Shown here piece after piece: positions 40,197 through 53,840 of a stretch of 64,000 nucleotides of DNA. The first letter of the stretch is position 1. Every line of letters begins with the position of its first letter. Origin of the DNA: Meghimatium bilineatum (lineage: Eukaryota; Mollusca; Gastropoda; Stylommatophora; Philomycidae); the NCBI GenBank assembly GCA_034231615.1, contig CM067306.1, forward strand, positions 45,514,094-45,578,093. Direction: 5' to 3'. The translations under genes and the position numbers were made by a program. The notes beneath the pieces were generated by a model, which saw only the letters and a program-made list of their open reading frames with translations, was not told where the DNA came from and ran no database searches.

Positions 40197-42078
40197 CCTT
40201 GTTGTGTAGCTTAATACTTCAGAACTCTGGCGTATTACACACAAATTAGGTGTATTGCAGTTTAGTACGCTAAATCTCGTTGTATTCTGGCATATTACTC
40301 ACAAATTCATTGTACTGAAGCTTACTACACTATAATTGAGTGTATTCTGGCCCATTACACATGATTTCGTTGTATTGCACCTTAATACTGCAGAACACTG
40401 GCGTATTAAACACGAATTGGGTGTATTGCAGTTTAGTACGCAAAAACTCGTTGTATTCTGGCATATTACTCACAAATTGGGTGTACTGAAGCTTACTACA
40501 CTAGAATTGAGTGTATTCTGGCCTATTGCACATGATTTCGTTGTACTGTAGCTTAATACGTCAGAACACTGGCGTATTATACAAGAATTGAGTGTATTGC
40601 AGTTTAGTACGACAAAACTCGTTGTATTCTGGGATATTACTCACAAATTCATTGTACTGAAGCTTACTACACTAGAATTGAGTGTATTCTAGCCTATTAC
40701 ACATGATTTCGTTGTAGTGCAGCTTAATACTTCAGAACTCTTGCGTGTTACACACAAATTGGGTGTATTGCAGTTTAGTATTCTAAAAATCGTTGTATTC
40801 TGGCATATTACTCACAAATTCATTGTACTGAAGCTTACTACACTAGAAGTGAGTGTATTCTGGCCCACTACACATGATTTCGTTGTATTACACCTTAATA
40901 CTGCAGAACACTGGCGTATTAAACACGAATTGGGTGTATTGCAGTTTATTACGCCTAAACTCGTTGTATTCTTGCATATTACTCACACATTGTGTGTACT
41001 GAAGCTTACTACACTAGAATTGAGTGTATTCTGGCCCATTGCACATGATTTCGTTGTATCGCAGCTTAATACTTCAGAACACTTACGTATCACATAAGAA
41101 TTGGGTGTATTGCAGTTTTGTACGCCAAAACTGTTTGTATTCTGGCACATTACTCACAAATTCATTGTACTGAAGCTTATTACACTAGAATTGAGGGTAT
41201 TCTGGTCCATTACACATGATTTCGTTGTATTGCAGCTTAATACTTCAGAACACTGGCGTATTAAACACGAATTGGGAGTATTGCAGTTTAGTACGCCAAA
41301 ACTCGTTGTATTCTGGTATATTAATCACAAATTCATTGCACTGAAGCTCACTACACTAGAATTGAGTGTATACTGGCCTATTGCACATGATTTCGTTGTA
41401 CTGCAGCTTAATACGTCAGAACACTGGCGTATTACACAAGAATTGGGTGTATTGCAGTTTAGTACGCCAAAACTCGTTGTATTTTGGTATATTACTCAGA
41501 AATTCATTGTACGGAAGCTTACTACACTAGAATTGAGTGTATTCTGGCCTATTGCACATGATTTCGTTGTACTGCAGATTATTACGTAGGAACACTGGCG
41601 TATTACACAAGAATTGGGTGTATTGCAGTTTAGTACGAAAAAACTCGTTGTATTCTGGGATATTAACTCACAAATTCATTGTACTGAAGCTTACTACACT
41701 AGAACTGAGTGTATTCTAGCCTATTACACATGATTTCGTTGTAGTGCAGCTTAATACTTCAGAACTCTGGCGTATTACACACAAATTGGGTGTATTGCAG
41801 TTTAGTACGCTAGAACTCGTTGTATTCTGGCATATTACTCACAAATTCTTTGTACTGAAGCTTACTACACTAGAATTGAGTGTATTCTGGCCCATTACAC
41901 ATGATTTCGTTGTATTGCACCTTGATACTGCAGAACACTGGCGTATTAAACACGAATTGGGTGTATTGCAGTTTAGTACGCCAAAACTCGTTGTATTCTG
42001 GCATATTACTCACAAATTGTGTGTACTGAAGCGTACTACACTAGAATTGAGTGTTTTCTGGCCTATTGCACATGATTT
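40197..42078 (+). repeat. HOR-4 copy 1 (1,882 bp, 11 monomers)
   Basis: The landmark CCTTGTTGTGTAGC occurs at 40197, 42079 and 43961, each 1,882 bp apart (11 x 171 plus 1). The unit contains an extra A in GATATTAACTCAC (near 41664), a TAA from GAA in ACACTATAATTG (near 40331), and one private TAG at about 40549. A one-base loss at ACGCAAAACTCG (near 40098) lies just left of its start, in copy 0. Confidence 0.92.
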
Positions 42079-43960
42079 CCTTGTTGTGTAGCTTAATACT
42101 TCAGAACTCTGGCGTATTACACACAAATTAGGTGTATTGCAGTTTAGTACGCTAAATCTCGTTGTATTCTGGCATATTACTCACAAATTCATTGTACTGA
42201 AGCTTACTACACTATAATTGAGTGTATTCTGGCCCATTACACATGATTTCGTTGTATTGCACCTTAATACTGCAGAACACTGGCGTATTAAACACGAATT
42301 GGGTGTATTGCAGTTTAGTACGCAAAAACTCGTTGTATTCTGGCATATTACTCACAAATTGGGTGTACTGAAGCTTACTACACTAGAATTGAGTGTATTC
42401 TGGCCTATTGCACATGATTTCGTTGTACTGCAGCTTAATACGTCAGAACACTGGCGTATTACACAAGAATTGAGTGTATTGCAGTTTAGTACGACAAAAC
42501 TCGTTGTATTCTGGGATATTACTCACAAATTCATTGTACTGAAGCTTACTACACTAGAATTGAGTGTATTCTAGCCTATTACACATGATTTCGTTGTAGT
42601 GCAGCTTAATACTTCAGAACTCTTGCGTGTTACACACAAATTGGGTGTATTGCAGTTTAGTATTCTAAAAATCGTTGTATTCTGGCATATTACTCACAAA
42701 TTCATTGTACTGAAGCTTACTACACTAGAAGTGAGTGTATTCTGGCCCACTACACATGATTTCGTTGTATTACACCTTAATACTGCAGAACACTGGCGTA
42801 TTAAACACGAATTGGGTGTATTGCAGTTTATTACGCCTAAACTCGTTGTATTCTTGCATATTACTCACACATTGTGTGTACTGAAGCTTACTACACTAGA
42901 ATTGAGTGTATTCTGGCCCATTGCACATGATTTCGTTGTATCGCAGCTTAATACTTCAGAACACTTACGTATCACATAAGAATTGGGTGTATTGCAGTTT
43001 TGTACGCCAAAACTGTTTGTATTCTGGCACATTACTCACAAATTCATTGTACTGAAGCTTATTACACTAGAATTGAGGGTATTCTGGTCCATTACACATG
43101 ATTTCGTTGTATTGCAGCTTAATACTTCAGAACACTGGCGTATTAAACACGAATTGGGAGTATTGCAGTTTAGTACGCCAAACCTCGTTGTATTCTGGTA
43201 TATTAATCACAAATTCATTGCACTGAAGCTCACTACACTAGAATTGAGTGTATACTGGCCTATTGCACATGATTTCGTTGTACTGCAGCTTAATACGTCA
43301 GAACACTGGCGTATTACACAAGAATTGGGTGTATTGCAGTTTAGTACGCCAAAACTCGTTGTATTTTGGTATATTACTCAGAAATTCATTGTACGGAAGC
43401 TTACTACACTAGAATTGAGTGTATTCTGGCCTATTGCACATGATTTCGTTGTACTGCAGATTATTACGTAGGAACACTGGCGTATTACACAAGAATTGGG
43501 TGTATTGCAGTTTAGTACGAAAAAACTCGTTGTATTCTGGGATATTAACTCACAAATTCATTGTACTGAAGCTTACTACACTAGAACTGAGTGTATTCTA
43601 GCCTATTACACATGATTTCGTTGTAGTGCAGCTTAATACTTCAGAACTCTGGCGTATTACACACAAATTGGGTGTATTGCAGTTTAGTACGCTAGAACTC
43701 GTTGTATTCTGGCATATTACTCACAAATTCTTTGTACTGAAGCTTACTACACTAGAATTGAGTGTATTCTGGCCCATTACACATGATTTCGTTGTATTGC
43801 ACCTTGATACTGCAGAACACTGGCGTATTAAACACGAATTGGGTGTATTGCAGTTTAGTACGCCAAAACTCGTTGTATTCTGGCATATTACTCACAAATT
43901 GTGTGTACTGAAGCGTACTACACTAGAATTGAGTGTTTTCTGGCCTATTGCACAAGATTT
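42079..43960 (+). repeat. HOR-4 copy 2 (1,882 bp)
   Basis: It matches copy 1 throughout. Differences I noticed are few, for example CCAAACCTCG at 43183 where copy 1 has CCAAAACTCG, and the private TAG near 40549 is absent at the equivalent site. Confidence 0.92.
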
Positions 43961-46012
43961 CCTTGTTGTGTAGCTTAATACTTCAGAACTCTGGCGTATT
44001 ACACACAAATTAGGTGTATTGCAGTTTAGTACGCTAAATCTCGTTGTATTCTGGCATATTACTCACAAATTCATTGTACTGAAGCTTACTACACTATAAT
44101 TGAGTGTATTCTGGCCCATTACACATGATTTCGTTGTATTGCACCTTAATACTGCAGAACACTGGCGTATTAAACACGAATTGGGTGTATTGCAGTTTAG
44201 TACGCAAAAACTCGTTGTATTCTGGCATATTACTCACAAATTGGGTGTACTGAAGCTTACTACACTAGAATTGAGTGTATTCTGGCCTATTGCACATGAT
44301 TTCGTTGTACTGCAGCTTAATACGTCAGAACACTGGCGTATTACACAAGAATTGAGTGTATTGCAGTTTAGTACGACAAAACTCGTTGTATTCTGGGATA
44401 TTACTCACAAATTCATTGTACTGAAGATTACTACACTAGAATTGAGTGTATTCTAGCCTATTACACATGATTTCGTTGTAGTGCAGCTTAATACTTCAGA
44501 ACTCTTGCGTGTTACACACAAATTGGGTGTATTGCAGTTTAGTATTCTAAAAATCGTTGTATTCTGGCATATTACTCACAAATTCATTGTACTGAAGCTT
44601 ACTACACTAGAAGTGAGTGTATTCTGGCCCACTACACATGATTTCGTTGTATTACACCTTAATACTGCAGAACACTGGCGTATTAAACACGAATTGGGTG
44701 TATTGCAGTTTATTACGCCTAAACTCGTTGTATTCTTGCATATTACTCACACATTGTGTGTACTGAAGCTTACTACACTAGAATTGAGTGTATTCTGGCC
44801 CATTGCACATGATTTCGTTGTATCGCAGCTTAATACGTCAGAACACTTACGTATCACATAAGAATTGGGTGTATTGCAGTTTTGTACGCCAAAACTGTTT
44901 GTATTCTGGCACATTACTCACAAATTCATTGTACTGAAGCTTATTACACTAGAATTGAGGGTATTCTGGTCCATTACACATGATTTCGTTGTATTGCAGC
45001 ATAATACTTCAGAACACTGGCGTATTAAACACGAATTGGGAGTATTGCAGTTTAGTACGCCAAAACTCGTTGTATTCTGGTATATTAATCACAAATTCAT
45101 TGCACTGAAGCTCACTACACTAGAATTGAGTGTATACTGGCCTATTGCACATGATTTCGTTGTACTGCAGCTTAATACGTCAGAACACTGGCGTATTACA
45201 CAAGAATTGGGTGTATTGCAGTTTAGTACGCCAAAACTCGTTGTATTTTGGTATATTACTCAGAAATTCATTGTAAGGAAGCTTACTACACTAGAACTGA
45301 GTGTATTCTAGCCTATTACACATGATTTCGTTGTAGTGCAGCTTAATACTTCAGAACTCTGGCGTATTACACACAAATTGGGTGTATTGCAGTTTAGTAC
45401 GCTAGAACTCGTTGTATTCTGGCATATTACTCACAAATTCTTTGTACTGAAGCTTACTACACTAGAATTGAGTGTATTCTGGCCCATTACACATGATTTC
45501 GTTGTATTGCACCTTGATACTGCAGAACACTGGCGTATTAAACACGAATTGGGTGTATTGCAGTTTAGCACGCCAAAACTCGTTGTATTCTGGCATATTA
45601 CTCACAAATTGTGTGTACTGAAGCGTACTACACTAGAATTGAGTGTTTTCTGGCCTATTGCACATGATTTCGTTGTACTGCAGCTTAATAAATCAGAACA
45701 CTGGCGTATTAAACACGAATTGGGTGTATTGCAGTTTAGCACGCCAAAACTCGTTGTATTCTGGCATATTACTCACAAATTGTGTGTACTGAAGCGTACT
45801 ACACTAGAATTGAGTGTTTTCTGGCCTATTGCACATGATTTCGTTGTACTGCAGCTTAATACATCAGAACACTGGCGTATTACACACAAATTGGGTGTAT
45901 TGTAGTTTAGTACGCCAAAACTCGTTGTATTCTGGGATATTACTCACAAATTCATTGTACTGAAGCTTACTACACTAGAATTGAGTGTATTCTAGCCTAT
46001 TACACATGATTT
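43961..46012 (+). repeat. HOR-4 copy 3, rearranged (2,052 bp, 12 monomers)
   Basis: It starts like copies 1 and 2 but lacks the monomer(s) before the AAGGAAGC variant near 45276 and gains a duplicated monomer at 45531-45872 and an extra piece ending in a GTATTGTAG stop (near 45900). The next landmark is at 46013, exactly 12 monomers away. Confidence 0.85.
45531..45872 (+). repeat. Single-monomer duplication with private variant (2 x 171 bp)
   Basis: Adjacent monomers starting at 45531 and 45702 both carry TTTAGCACGCC, an uncommon variant, plus AAGCGTACT and GAGTGTTTTCTGG. Related single copies occur at 48302 and 50866. The shared private base argues for a recent one-monomer unequal exchange. 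Confidence 0.88.
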
Positions 46013-46524
46013 CCTTGTTGTGTAGCTTAATACTTCAGAACTCTGGCGTATTACACACAAATTAGGTGTATTGCAGTTTAGTACGCTAATCTCGTTGTAT
46101 TCTTGCATATTACTCACAAATTCATTGTACTGAAGCTTACTACACTATAATTGAGTGTATTCTGGCCCATTACACATGATTTCGTTGTATTGCACCTTAA
46201 TACTGCAGAACACTGGCGTATTAAACACGAATTGGGTGTATTGCAGTTTAGTACGCAAAAACTCGTTGTATTCTGGCATATTACTCACAAATTGGGTGTA
46301 CTGAAGCTTACTACACTAGAATTGAGTGTATTCTGGCCCATTACACATGATTTCGTTGTATTGCACCTTGATACTGCAGAACACTGGCGTATTAAACACG
46401 AATTGGGTGTATTGCAGTTTAGTACGCCAAAACTCGTTGTATTCTGGCATATTACTCACAAATTGTGTGTACTGAAGCGTACTACACTAGAATTGAGTGT
46501 TTTCTGGCCTATTGCACATGATTT
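46013..46524 (+). repeat. Short 3-monomer HOR-4 unit (512 bp)
   Basis: Only three monomers (513 minus 1 bp) separate the landmarks at 46013 and 46525, against 11-12 elsewhere. It looks like an internally deleted HOR-4 unit. A one-base loss (ACGCTAATCTCG, near 46083) is shared with the later 1,196/1,367-bp units. Confidence 0.85.
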
Positions 46525-48577
46525 CCTTGTTGTGTAGCTTAATACTTCAGAACTCTGGCGTATTACACACAAATTAGGTGTATTGCAGTTTAGTACGCTA
46601 AATCTCGTTGTATTCTGGCATATTACTCACAAATTCATTGTACTGAAGCTTACTACACTATAATTGAGTGTATTCTGGCCCATTACACATGATTTCGTTG
46701 TATTGCACCTTAATACTGCAGAACACTGGCGTATTAAACACGAATTGGGTGTATTGCAGTTTAGTACGCAAAAACTCGTTGTATTCTGGCATATTACTCA
46801 CAAATTGGGTGTACTGAAGCTTACTACACTAGAATTGAGTGTATTCTGGCCTATTGCACATGATTTCGTTGTACTGCAGCTTAATACGTCAGAACACTGG
46901 CGTATTACACAAGAATTGAGTGTATTGCAGTTTAGTACGACAAAACTCGTTGTATTCTGGGATATTACTCACAAATTCATTGTACTGAAGCTTACTACAC
47001 TAGAATTGAGTGTATTCTAGCCTATTACACATGATTTCGTTGTAGTGCAGCTTAATACTTCAGAACTCTTGCGTGTTACACACAAATTGGGTGTATTGCA
47101 GTTTAGTATTCTAAAAATCGTTGTATTCTGGCATATTACTCACAAATTCATTGTACTGAAGCTTACTACACTAGAAGTGAGTGTATTCTGGCCCACTACA
47201 CATGATTTCGTTGTATTACACCTTAATACTGCAGAACACTGGCGTATTAAACACGAATTGGGTGTATTGCAGTTTATTACGCCTAAACTCGTTGTATTCT
47301 TGCATATTACTCACACATTGTGTGTACTGAAGCTTACTACACTAGAATTGAGTGTATTCTGGCCCATTGCACATGATTTCGTTGTATCGCAGCTTAATAC
47401 GTCAGAACACTTACGTATCACATAAGAATTGGGTGTATTGCAGTTTTGTACGCCAAAACTGTTTGTATTCTGGCACATTACTCACAAATTCATTGTACTG
47501 AAGCTTATTACACTAGAATTGAGGGTATTCTGGTCCATTACACATGATTTCGTTGTATTGCAGCATAATACTTCAGAACACTGGCGTATTAAACACGAAT
47601 TGGGAGTATTGCAGTTTAGTACGCCAAAACTCGTTGTATTCTGGTATATTAATCACAAATTCATTGCACTGAAGCTCACTACACTAGAATTGAGTGTATA
47701 CTGGCCTATTGCACATGATTTCGTTGTACTGCAGCTTAATACGTCAGAACACTGGCGTATTACACAAGAATTGGGTGTATTGCAGTTTAGTACGCCAAAA
47801 CTCGTTGTATTTTGGTATATTACTCAGAAATTCATTGTAAGGAAGCTTACTACACTAGAATTGAGTGTATTCTGGCCTATTGCACATGATTTCGTTGTAC
47901 TGCAGATTATTACGTCAGAACACTGGCGTATTACACAAGAATTGGGTGTATTGCAGTTTAGTACGAAAAAACTCGTTGTATTCTGGGATATTAACTCACA
48001 AATTCATTGTACTGAAGCTTACTACACTAGAACTGAGTGTATTCTAGCCTATTACACATGATTTCGTTGTAGTGCAGCTTAATACTTCAGAACTCTGGCG
48101 TATTACACACAAATTGGGTGTATTGCAGTTTAGTACGCTAGAACTCGTTGTATTCTGGCATATTACTCACAAATTCTTTGTACTGAAGCTTACTACACTA
48201 GAATTGAGTGTATTCTGGCCCATTACACATGATTTCGTTGTATTGCACCTTGATACTGCAGAACACTGGCGTATTAAACACGAATTGGGTGTATTGCAGT
48301 TTAGCACGCCAAAACTCGTTGTATTCTGGCATATTACTCACAAATTGTGTGTACTGAAGCGTACTACACTAGAATTGAGTGTTTTCTGGCCTATTGCACA
48401 TGATTTCGTTGTACTGCAGCTTAATACATCAGAACACTGGCGTATTACACACAAATTGGGTGTATTGTAGTTTAGTACGCCAAAACTCGTTGTATTCTGG
48501 GATATTACTCACAAATTCATTGTACTGAAGCTTACTACACTAGAATTGAGTGTATTCTAGCCTATTACACATGATTT
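46525..48577 (+). repeat. HOR-4 12-monomer unit (2,053 bp)
   Basis: It runs from landmark 46525 to 48578. It closely follows copies 1-3 (46664 to 44100, 47045 to 44481) and ends with the GTATTGTAG piece also seen in copy 3. Confidence 0.88.
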
Positions 48578-49773
48578 CCTTGTTGTGTAGCTTAATACTT
48601 CAGAACTCTGGCGTATTACACACAAATTAGGTGTATTGCAGTTTAGTACGCTAATCTCGTTGTATTCTGGCATATTACTCACAACTTCATTGTACTGAAG
48701 CTTACTACACTATAAATGAGTGTATTCTGGCCCATTACACATGATTTCGTTGTATTGCACCTTAATACTGCAGAACACTGGCGTATTAAACACGAATTGG
48801 GTGTATTGCAGTTTAGTACGCAAAAACTCGTTGTATTCTTGCATATTACTCACAAATTGGGTGTACTGAAGCTTACTACACTAGAATTGAGTGTATTCTG
48901 GCCTATTGCACATGATTTCGTTGTACTGCAGCTTAATACGTCAGAACACTGGCGTATTACACAAGAATTGAGTGTATTGCAGTTTAGTACGACAAAACTC
49001 GTTGTATTCTGGGATATTACTCACAAATTCATTGTACTGAAGCTTACTACACTAGAATTGAGTGTATTCTAGCCTATTACACATGATTTCGTTGTAGTGC
49101 AGCTTAATACTTCAGAACTCTTGCGTGTTACACACAAATTGGGTGTATTGCAGTTTAGTATTCTAAAAATCGTTGTATTCTGGCATATTACTCACAAATT
49201 CATTGTACTGAAGCTTACTACACTAGAAGTGAGTGTATTCTGGCCCATTACACATGATTTCGTTGTATTACACCTTAATACTGCAGAACACTGGCGTATT
49301 AAACACGAATTGGGTGTATTGCAGTTTATTACGCCTAAACTCGTTGTATTCTTGCATATTACTCACACATTGTGTGTACTGAAGCTTACTACACTAGAAT
49401 TGAGTGTATTCTGGCCCATTGCACATGATTTCGTTGTATCGCAGCTTAATACGTCAGAACACTTACGTATCACATACGAATTGGGTGTATTGCAGTTTTG
49501 TACGCCAAAACTGTTTGTATTCTGGCACATTACTCACAAATTCATTGTACTGAAGCGTACTACACTAGAATTGAGTGTTTTCTGGCCTATTGCACATGAT
49601 TTCGTTGTACTGCAGCTTAATACATCAGAACACTGGCGTATTACACACAAATTGGGTGTATTGTAGTTTAGTACGCCAAAACTCGTTGTATTCTGGGATA
49701 TTACTCACAAATTCATTGTACTGAAGCTTACTACACTAGAATTGAGTGTATTCTAGCCTATTACACATGATTT
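48578..49773 (+). repeat. HOR-4b short unit (1,196 bp, 7 monomers)
   Basis: This is the first unit of an alternating short/long series. It carries ACTATAAATGAG (stop plus one substitution) near 48708 and ACGCTAATCTCG near 48648, which recur in each later unit of the series. Confidence 0.9.
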
Positions 49774-51140
49774 CCTTGTTGTGTAGCTTAATACTTCAGA
49801 ACTCTGGCGTATTACACACAAATTAGGTGTATTGCAGTTTAGTACGCTAATCTCGTTGTATTCTGGCATATTACTCACAACTTCATTGTACTGAAGCTTA
49901 CTACACTATAAATGAGTGTATTCTGGCCCATTACACATGATTTCGTTGTATTGCACCTTAATACTGCAGAACACTGGCGTATTAAACACGAATTGGGTGT
50001 ATTGCAGTTTAGTACGCAAAAACTCGTTGTATTCTTGCATATTACTCACAAATTGGGTGTACTGAAGCTTACTACACTAGAATTGAGTGTATTCTGGCCT
50101 ATTGCACATGATTTCGTTGTACTGCAGCTTAATACGTCAGAACACTGGCGTATTACACAAGAATTGAGTGTATTGCAGTTTAGTACGACAAAACTCGTTG
50201 TATTCTGGGATATTACTCACAAATTCATTGTACTGAAGCTTACTACACTAGAATTGAGTGTATTCTAGCCTATTACACATGATTTCGTTGTAGTGCAGCT
50301 TAATACTTCAGAACTCTTGCGTGTTACACACAAATTGGGTGTATTGCAGTTTAGTATTCTAAAAATCGTTGTATTCTGGCATATTACTCACAAATTCATT
50401 GTACTGAAGCTTACTACACTAGAAGTGAGTGTATTCTGGCCCATTACACATGATTTCGTTGTATTACACCTTAATACTGCAGAACACTGGCGTATTAAAC
50501 ACGAATTGGGTGTATTGCAGTTTATTACGCCTAAACTCGTTGTATTCTTGCATATTACTCACACATTGTGTGTACTGAAGCTTACTACACTAGAATTGAG
50601 TGTATTCTGGCCCATTGCACATGATTTCGTTGTATCGCAGCTTAATACGTCAGAACACTTACGTATCACATACGAATTGGGTGTATTGCAGTTTTGTACG
50701 CCAAAACTGTTTGTATTCTGGCACATTACTCACAAATTCATTGTACTGAAGCTTATTACACTAGAATTGAGGGTATTCTGGTCCATTACACATGATTTCG
50801 TTGTATTGCACCTTGATACTGCAGAACACTGGCGTATTAAACACGAATTGGGTGTATTGCAGTTTAGCACGCCAAAACTCGTTGTATTCTGGCATATTAC
50901 TCACAAATTGTGTGTACTGAAGCGTACTACACTAGAATTGAGTGTTTTCTGGCCTATTGCACATGATTTCGTTGTACTGCAGCTTAATACATCAGAACAC
51001 TGGCGTATTACACACAAATTGGGTGTATTGTAGTTTAGTACGCCAAAACTCGTTGTATTCTGGGATATTACTCACAAATTCATTGTACTGAAGCTTACTA
51101 CACTAGAATTGAGTGTATTCTAGCCTATTACACATGATTT
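49774..51140 (+). repeat. HOR-4b long unit (1,367 bp, 8 monomers)
   Basis: It is the same as the short unit but includes one additional monomer (GAGGGTATTCTGG type, near 50768). Translations of equivalent stretches are identical to those in the neighbours. Confidence 0.9.
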
Positions 51141-52336
51141 CCTTGTTGTGTAGCTTAATACTTCAGAACTCTGGCGTATTACACACAAATTAGGTGTATT
51201 GCAGTTTAGTACGCTAATCTCGTTGTATTCTGGCATATTACTCACAACTTCATTGTACTGAAGCTTACTACACTATAAATGAGTGTATTCTGGCCCATTA
51301 CACATGATTTCGTTGTATTGCACCTTAATACTGCAGAACACTGGCGTATTAAACACGAATTGGGTGTATTGCAGTTTAGTACGCAAAAACTCGTTGTATT
51401 CTTGCATATTACTCACAAATTGGGTGTACTGAAGCTTACTACACTAGAATTGAGTGTATTCTGGCCTATTGCACATGATTTCGTTGTACTGCAGCTTAAT
51501 ACGTCAGAACACTGGCGTATTACACAAGAATTGAGTGTATTGCAGTTTAGTACGACAAAACTCGTTGTATTCTGGGATATTACTCACAAATTCATTGTAC
51601 TGAAGCTTACTACACTAGAATTGAGTGTATTCTAGCCTATTACACATGATTTCGTTGTAGTGCAGCTTAATACTTCAGAACTCTTGCGTGTTACACACAA
51701 ATTGGGTGTATTGCAGTTTAGTATTCTAAAAATCGTTGTATTCTGGCATATTACTCACAAATTCATTGTACTGAAGCTTACTACACTAGAAGTGAGTGTA
51801 TTCTGGCCCATTACACATGATTTCGTTGTATTACACCTTAATACTGCAGAACACTGGCGTATTAAACACGAATTGGGTGTATTGCAGTTTATTACGCCTA
51901 AACTCGTTGTATTCTTGCATATTACTCACACATTGTGTGTACTGAAGCTTACTACACTAGAATTGAGTGTATTCTGGCCCATTGCACATGATTTCGTTGT
52001 ATCGCAGCTTAATACGTCAGAACACTTACGTATCACATACGAATTGGGTGTATTGCAGTTTTGTACGCCAAAACTGTTTGTATTCTGGCACATTACTCAC
52101 AAATTCATTGTACTGAAGCGTACTACACTAGAATTGAGTGTTTTCTGGCCTATTGCACATGATTTCGTTGTACTGCAGCTTAATACATCAGAACACTGGC
52201 GTATTACACACAAATTGGGTGTATTGTAGTTTAGTACGCCAAAACTCGTTGTATTCTGGGATATTACTCACAAATTCATTGTACTGAAGCTTACTACACT
52301 AGAATTGAGTGTATTCTAGCCTATTACACATGATTT
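51141..52336 (+). repeat. HOR-4b short unit (1,196 bp)
   Basis: It repeats 48578-49773 at an offset of 2,563 bp, so one short plus one long unit form a 15-monomer super-repeat. Confidence 0.9.
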
Positions 52337-53840
52337 CCTTGTTGTGTAGCTTAATACTTCAGAACTCTGGCGTATTACACACAAATTAGGTGTATTGCAG
52401 TTTAGTACGCTAATCTCGTTGTATTCTGGCATATTACTCACAACTTCATTGTACTGAAGCTTACTACACTATAAATGAGTGTATTCTGGCCCATTACACA
52501 TGATTTCGTTGTATTGCACCTTAATACTGCAGAACACTGGCGTATTAAACACGAATTGGGTGTATTGCAGTTTAGTACGCAAAAACTCGTTGTATTCTTG
52601 CATATTACTCACAAATTGGGTGTACTGAAGCTTACTACACTAGAATTGAGTGTATTCTGGCCTATTGCACATGATTTCGTTGTACTGCAGCTTAATACGT
52701 CAGAACACTGGCGTATTACACAAGAATTGAGTGTATTGCAGTTTAGTACGACAAAACTCGTTGTATTCTGGGATATTACTCACAAATTCATTGTACTGAA
52801 GCTTACTACACTAGAATTGAGTGTATTCTAGCCTATTACACATGATTTCGTTGTAGTGCAGCTTAATACTTCAGAACTCTTGCGTGTTACACACAAATTG
52901 GGTGTATTGCAGTTTAGTATTCTAAAAATCGTTGTATTCTGGCATATTACTCACAAATTCATTGTACTGAAGCTTACTACACTAGAAGTGAGTGTATTCT
53001 GGCCCATTACACATGATTTCGTTGTATTACACCTTAATACTGCAGAACACTGGCGTATTAAACACGAATTGGGTGTATTGCAGTTTATTACGCCTAAACT
53101 CGTTGTATTCTTGCATATTACTCACACATTGTGTGTACTGAAGCTTACTACACTAGAATTGAGTGTATTCTGGCCCATTGCACATGATTTCGTTGTATCG
53201 CAGCTTAATACGTCAGAACACTTACGTATCACATACGAATTGGGTGTATTGCAGTTTTGTACGCCAAAACTGTTTGTATTCTGGCACATTACTCACAAAT
53301 TCATTGTACTGAAGCTTATTACACTAGAATTGAGGGTATTCTGGTCCATTACACATGATTTCGTTGTATTGCAGCTTAATACTTCAGAACACTGGCGTAT
53401 TAAACACGAATTGGGAGTATTGCAGTTTAGTACGCCAAAACTCGTTGTATTCTGGTATATTAATCACAAATTCATTGCACTGAAGCTCACTACACTAGAA
53501 TTGAGTGTATACTGGCCTATTGCACATGATTTCGTTGTACTGCAGCTTAATACGTCAGAACACTGGCGTATTACACAAGAATTGGGTGTATTGCAGTTTA
53601 GTACGCCAAAACTCGTTGTATTTTGGTATATTACTCAGAAATTCATTGTACGGAAGCTTACTACACTAGAATTGAGTGTATTCTGGCCTATTGCACATGA
53701 TTTCGTTGTACTGCAGATTATTACGTCAGAACACTGGCGTATTACACAAGAATTGGGTGTATTGCAGTTTAGTACGAAAAAACTCGTTGTATTCTGGGAT
53801 ATTAACTCACAAATTCATTGTACTGAAGCTTACTACACTA
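52337..53840 (+). repeat. HOR-4b final unit running into block 5
   Basis: It begins like the preceding units (52475 equals 51279) and continues with the monomers typical of the earlier 11-monomer copies (TTTTGGTATATT, GTACGGAAGC, GATATTAACTCAC near 53803). The CCTTGTTGTGTAGC landmark does not return after this point. Confidence 0.82.
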
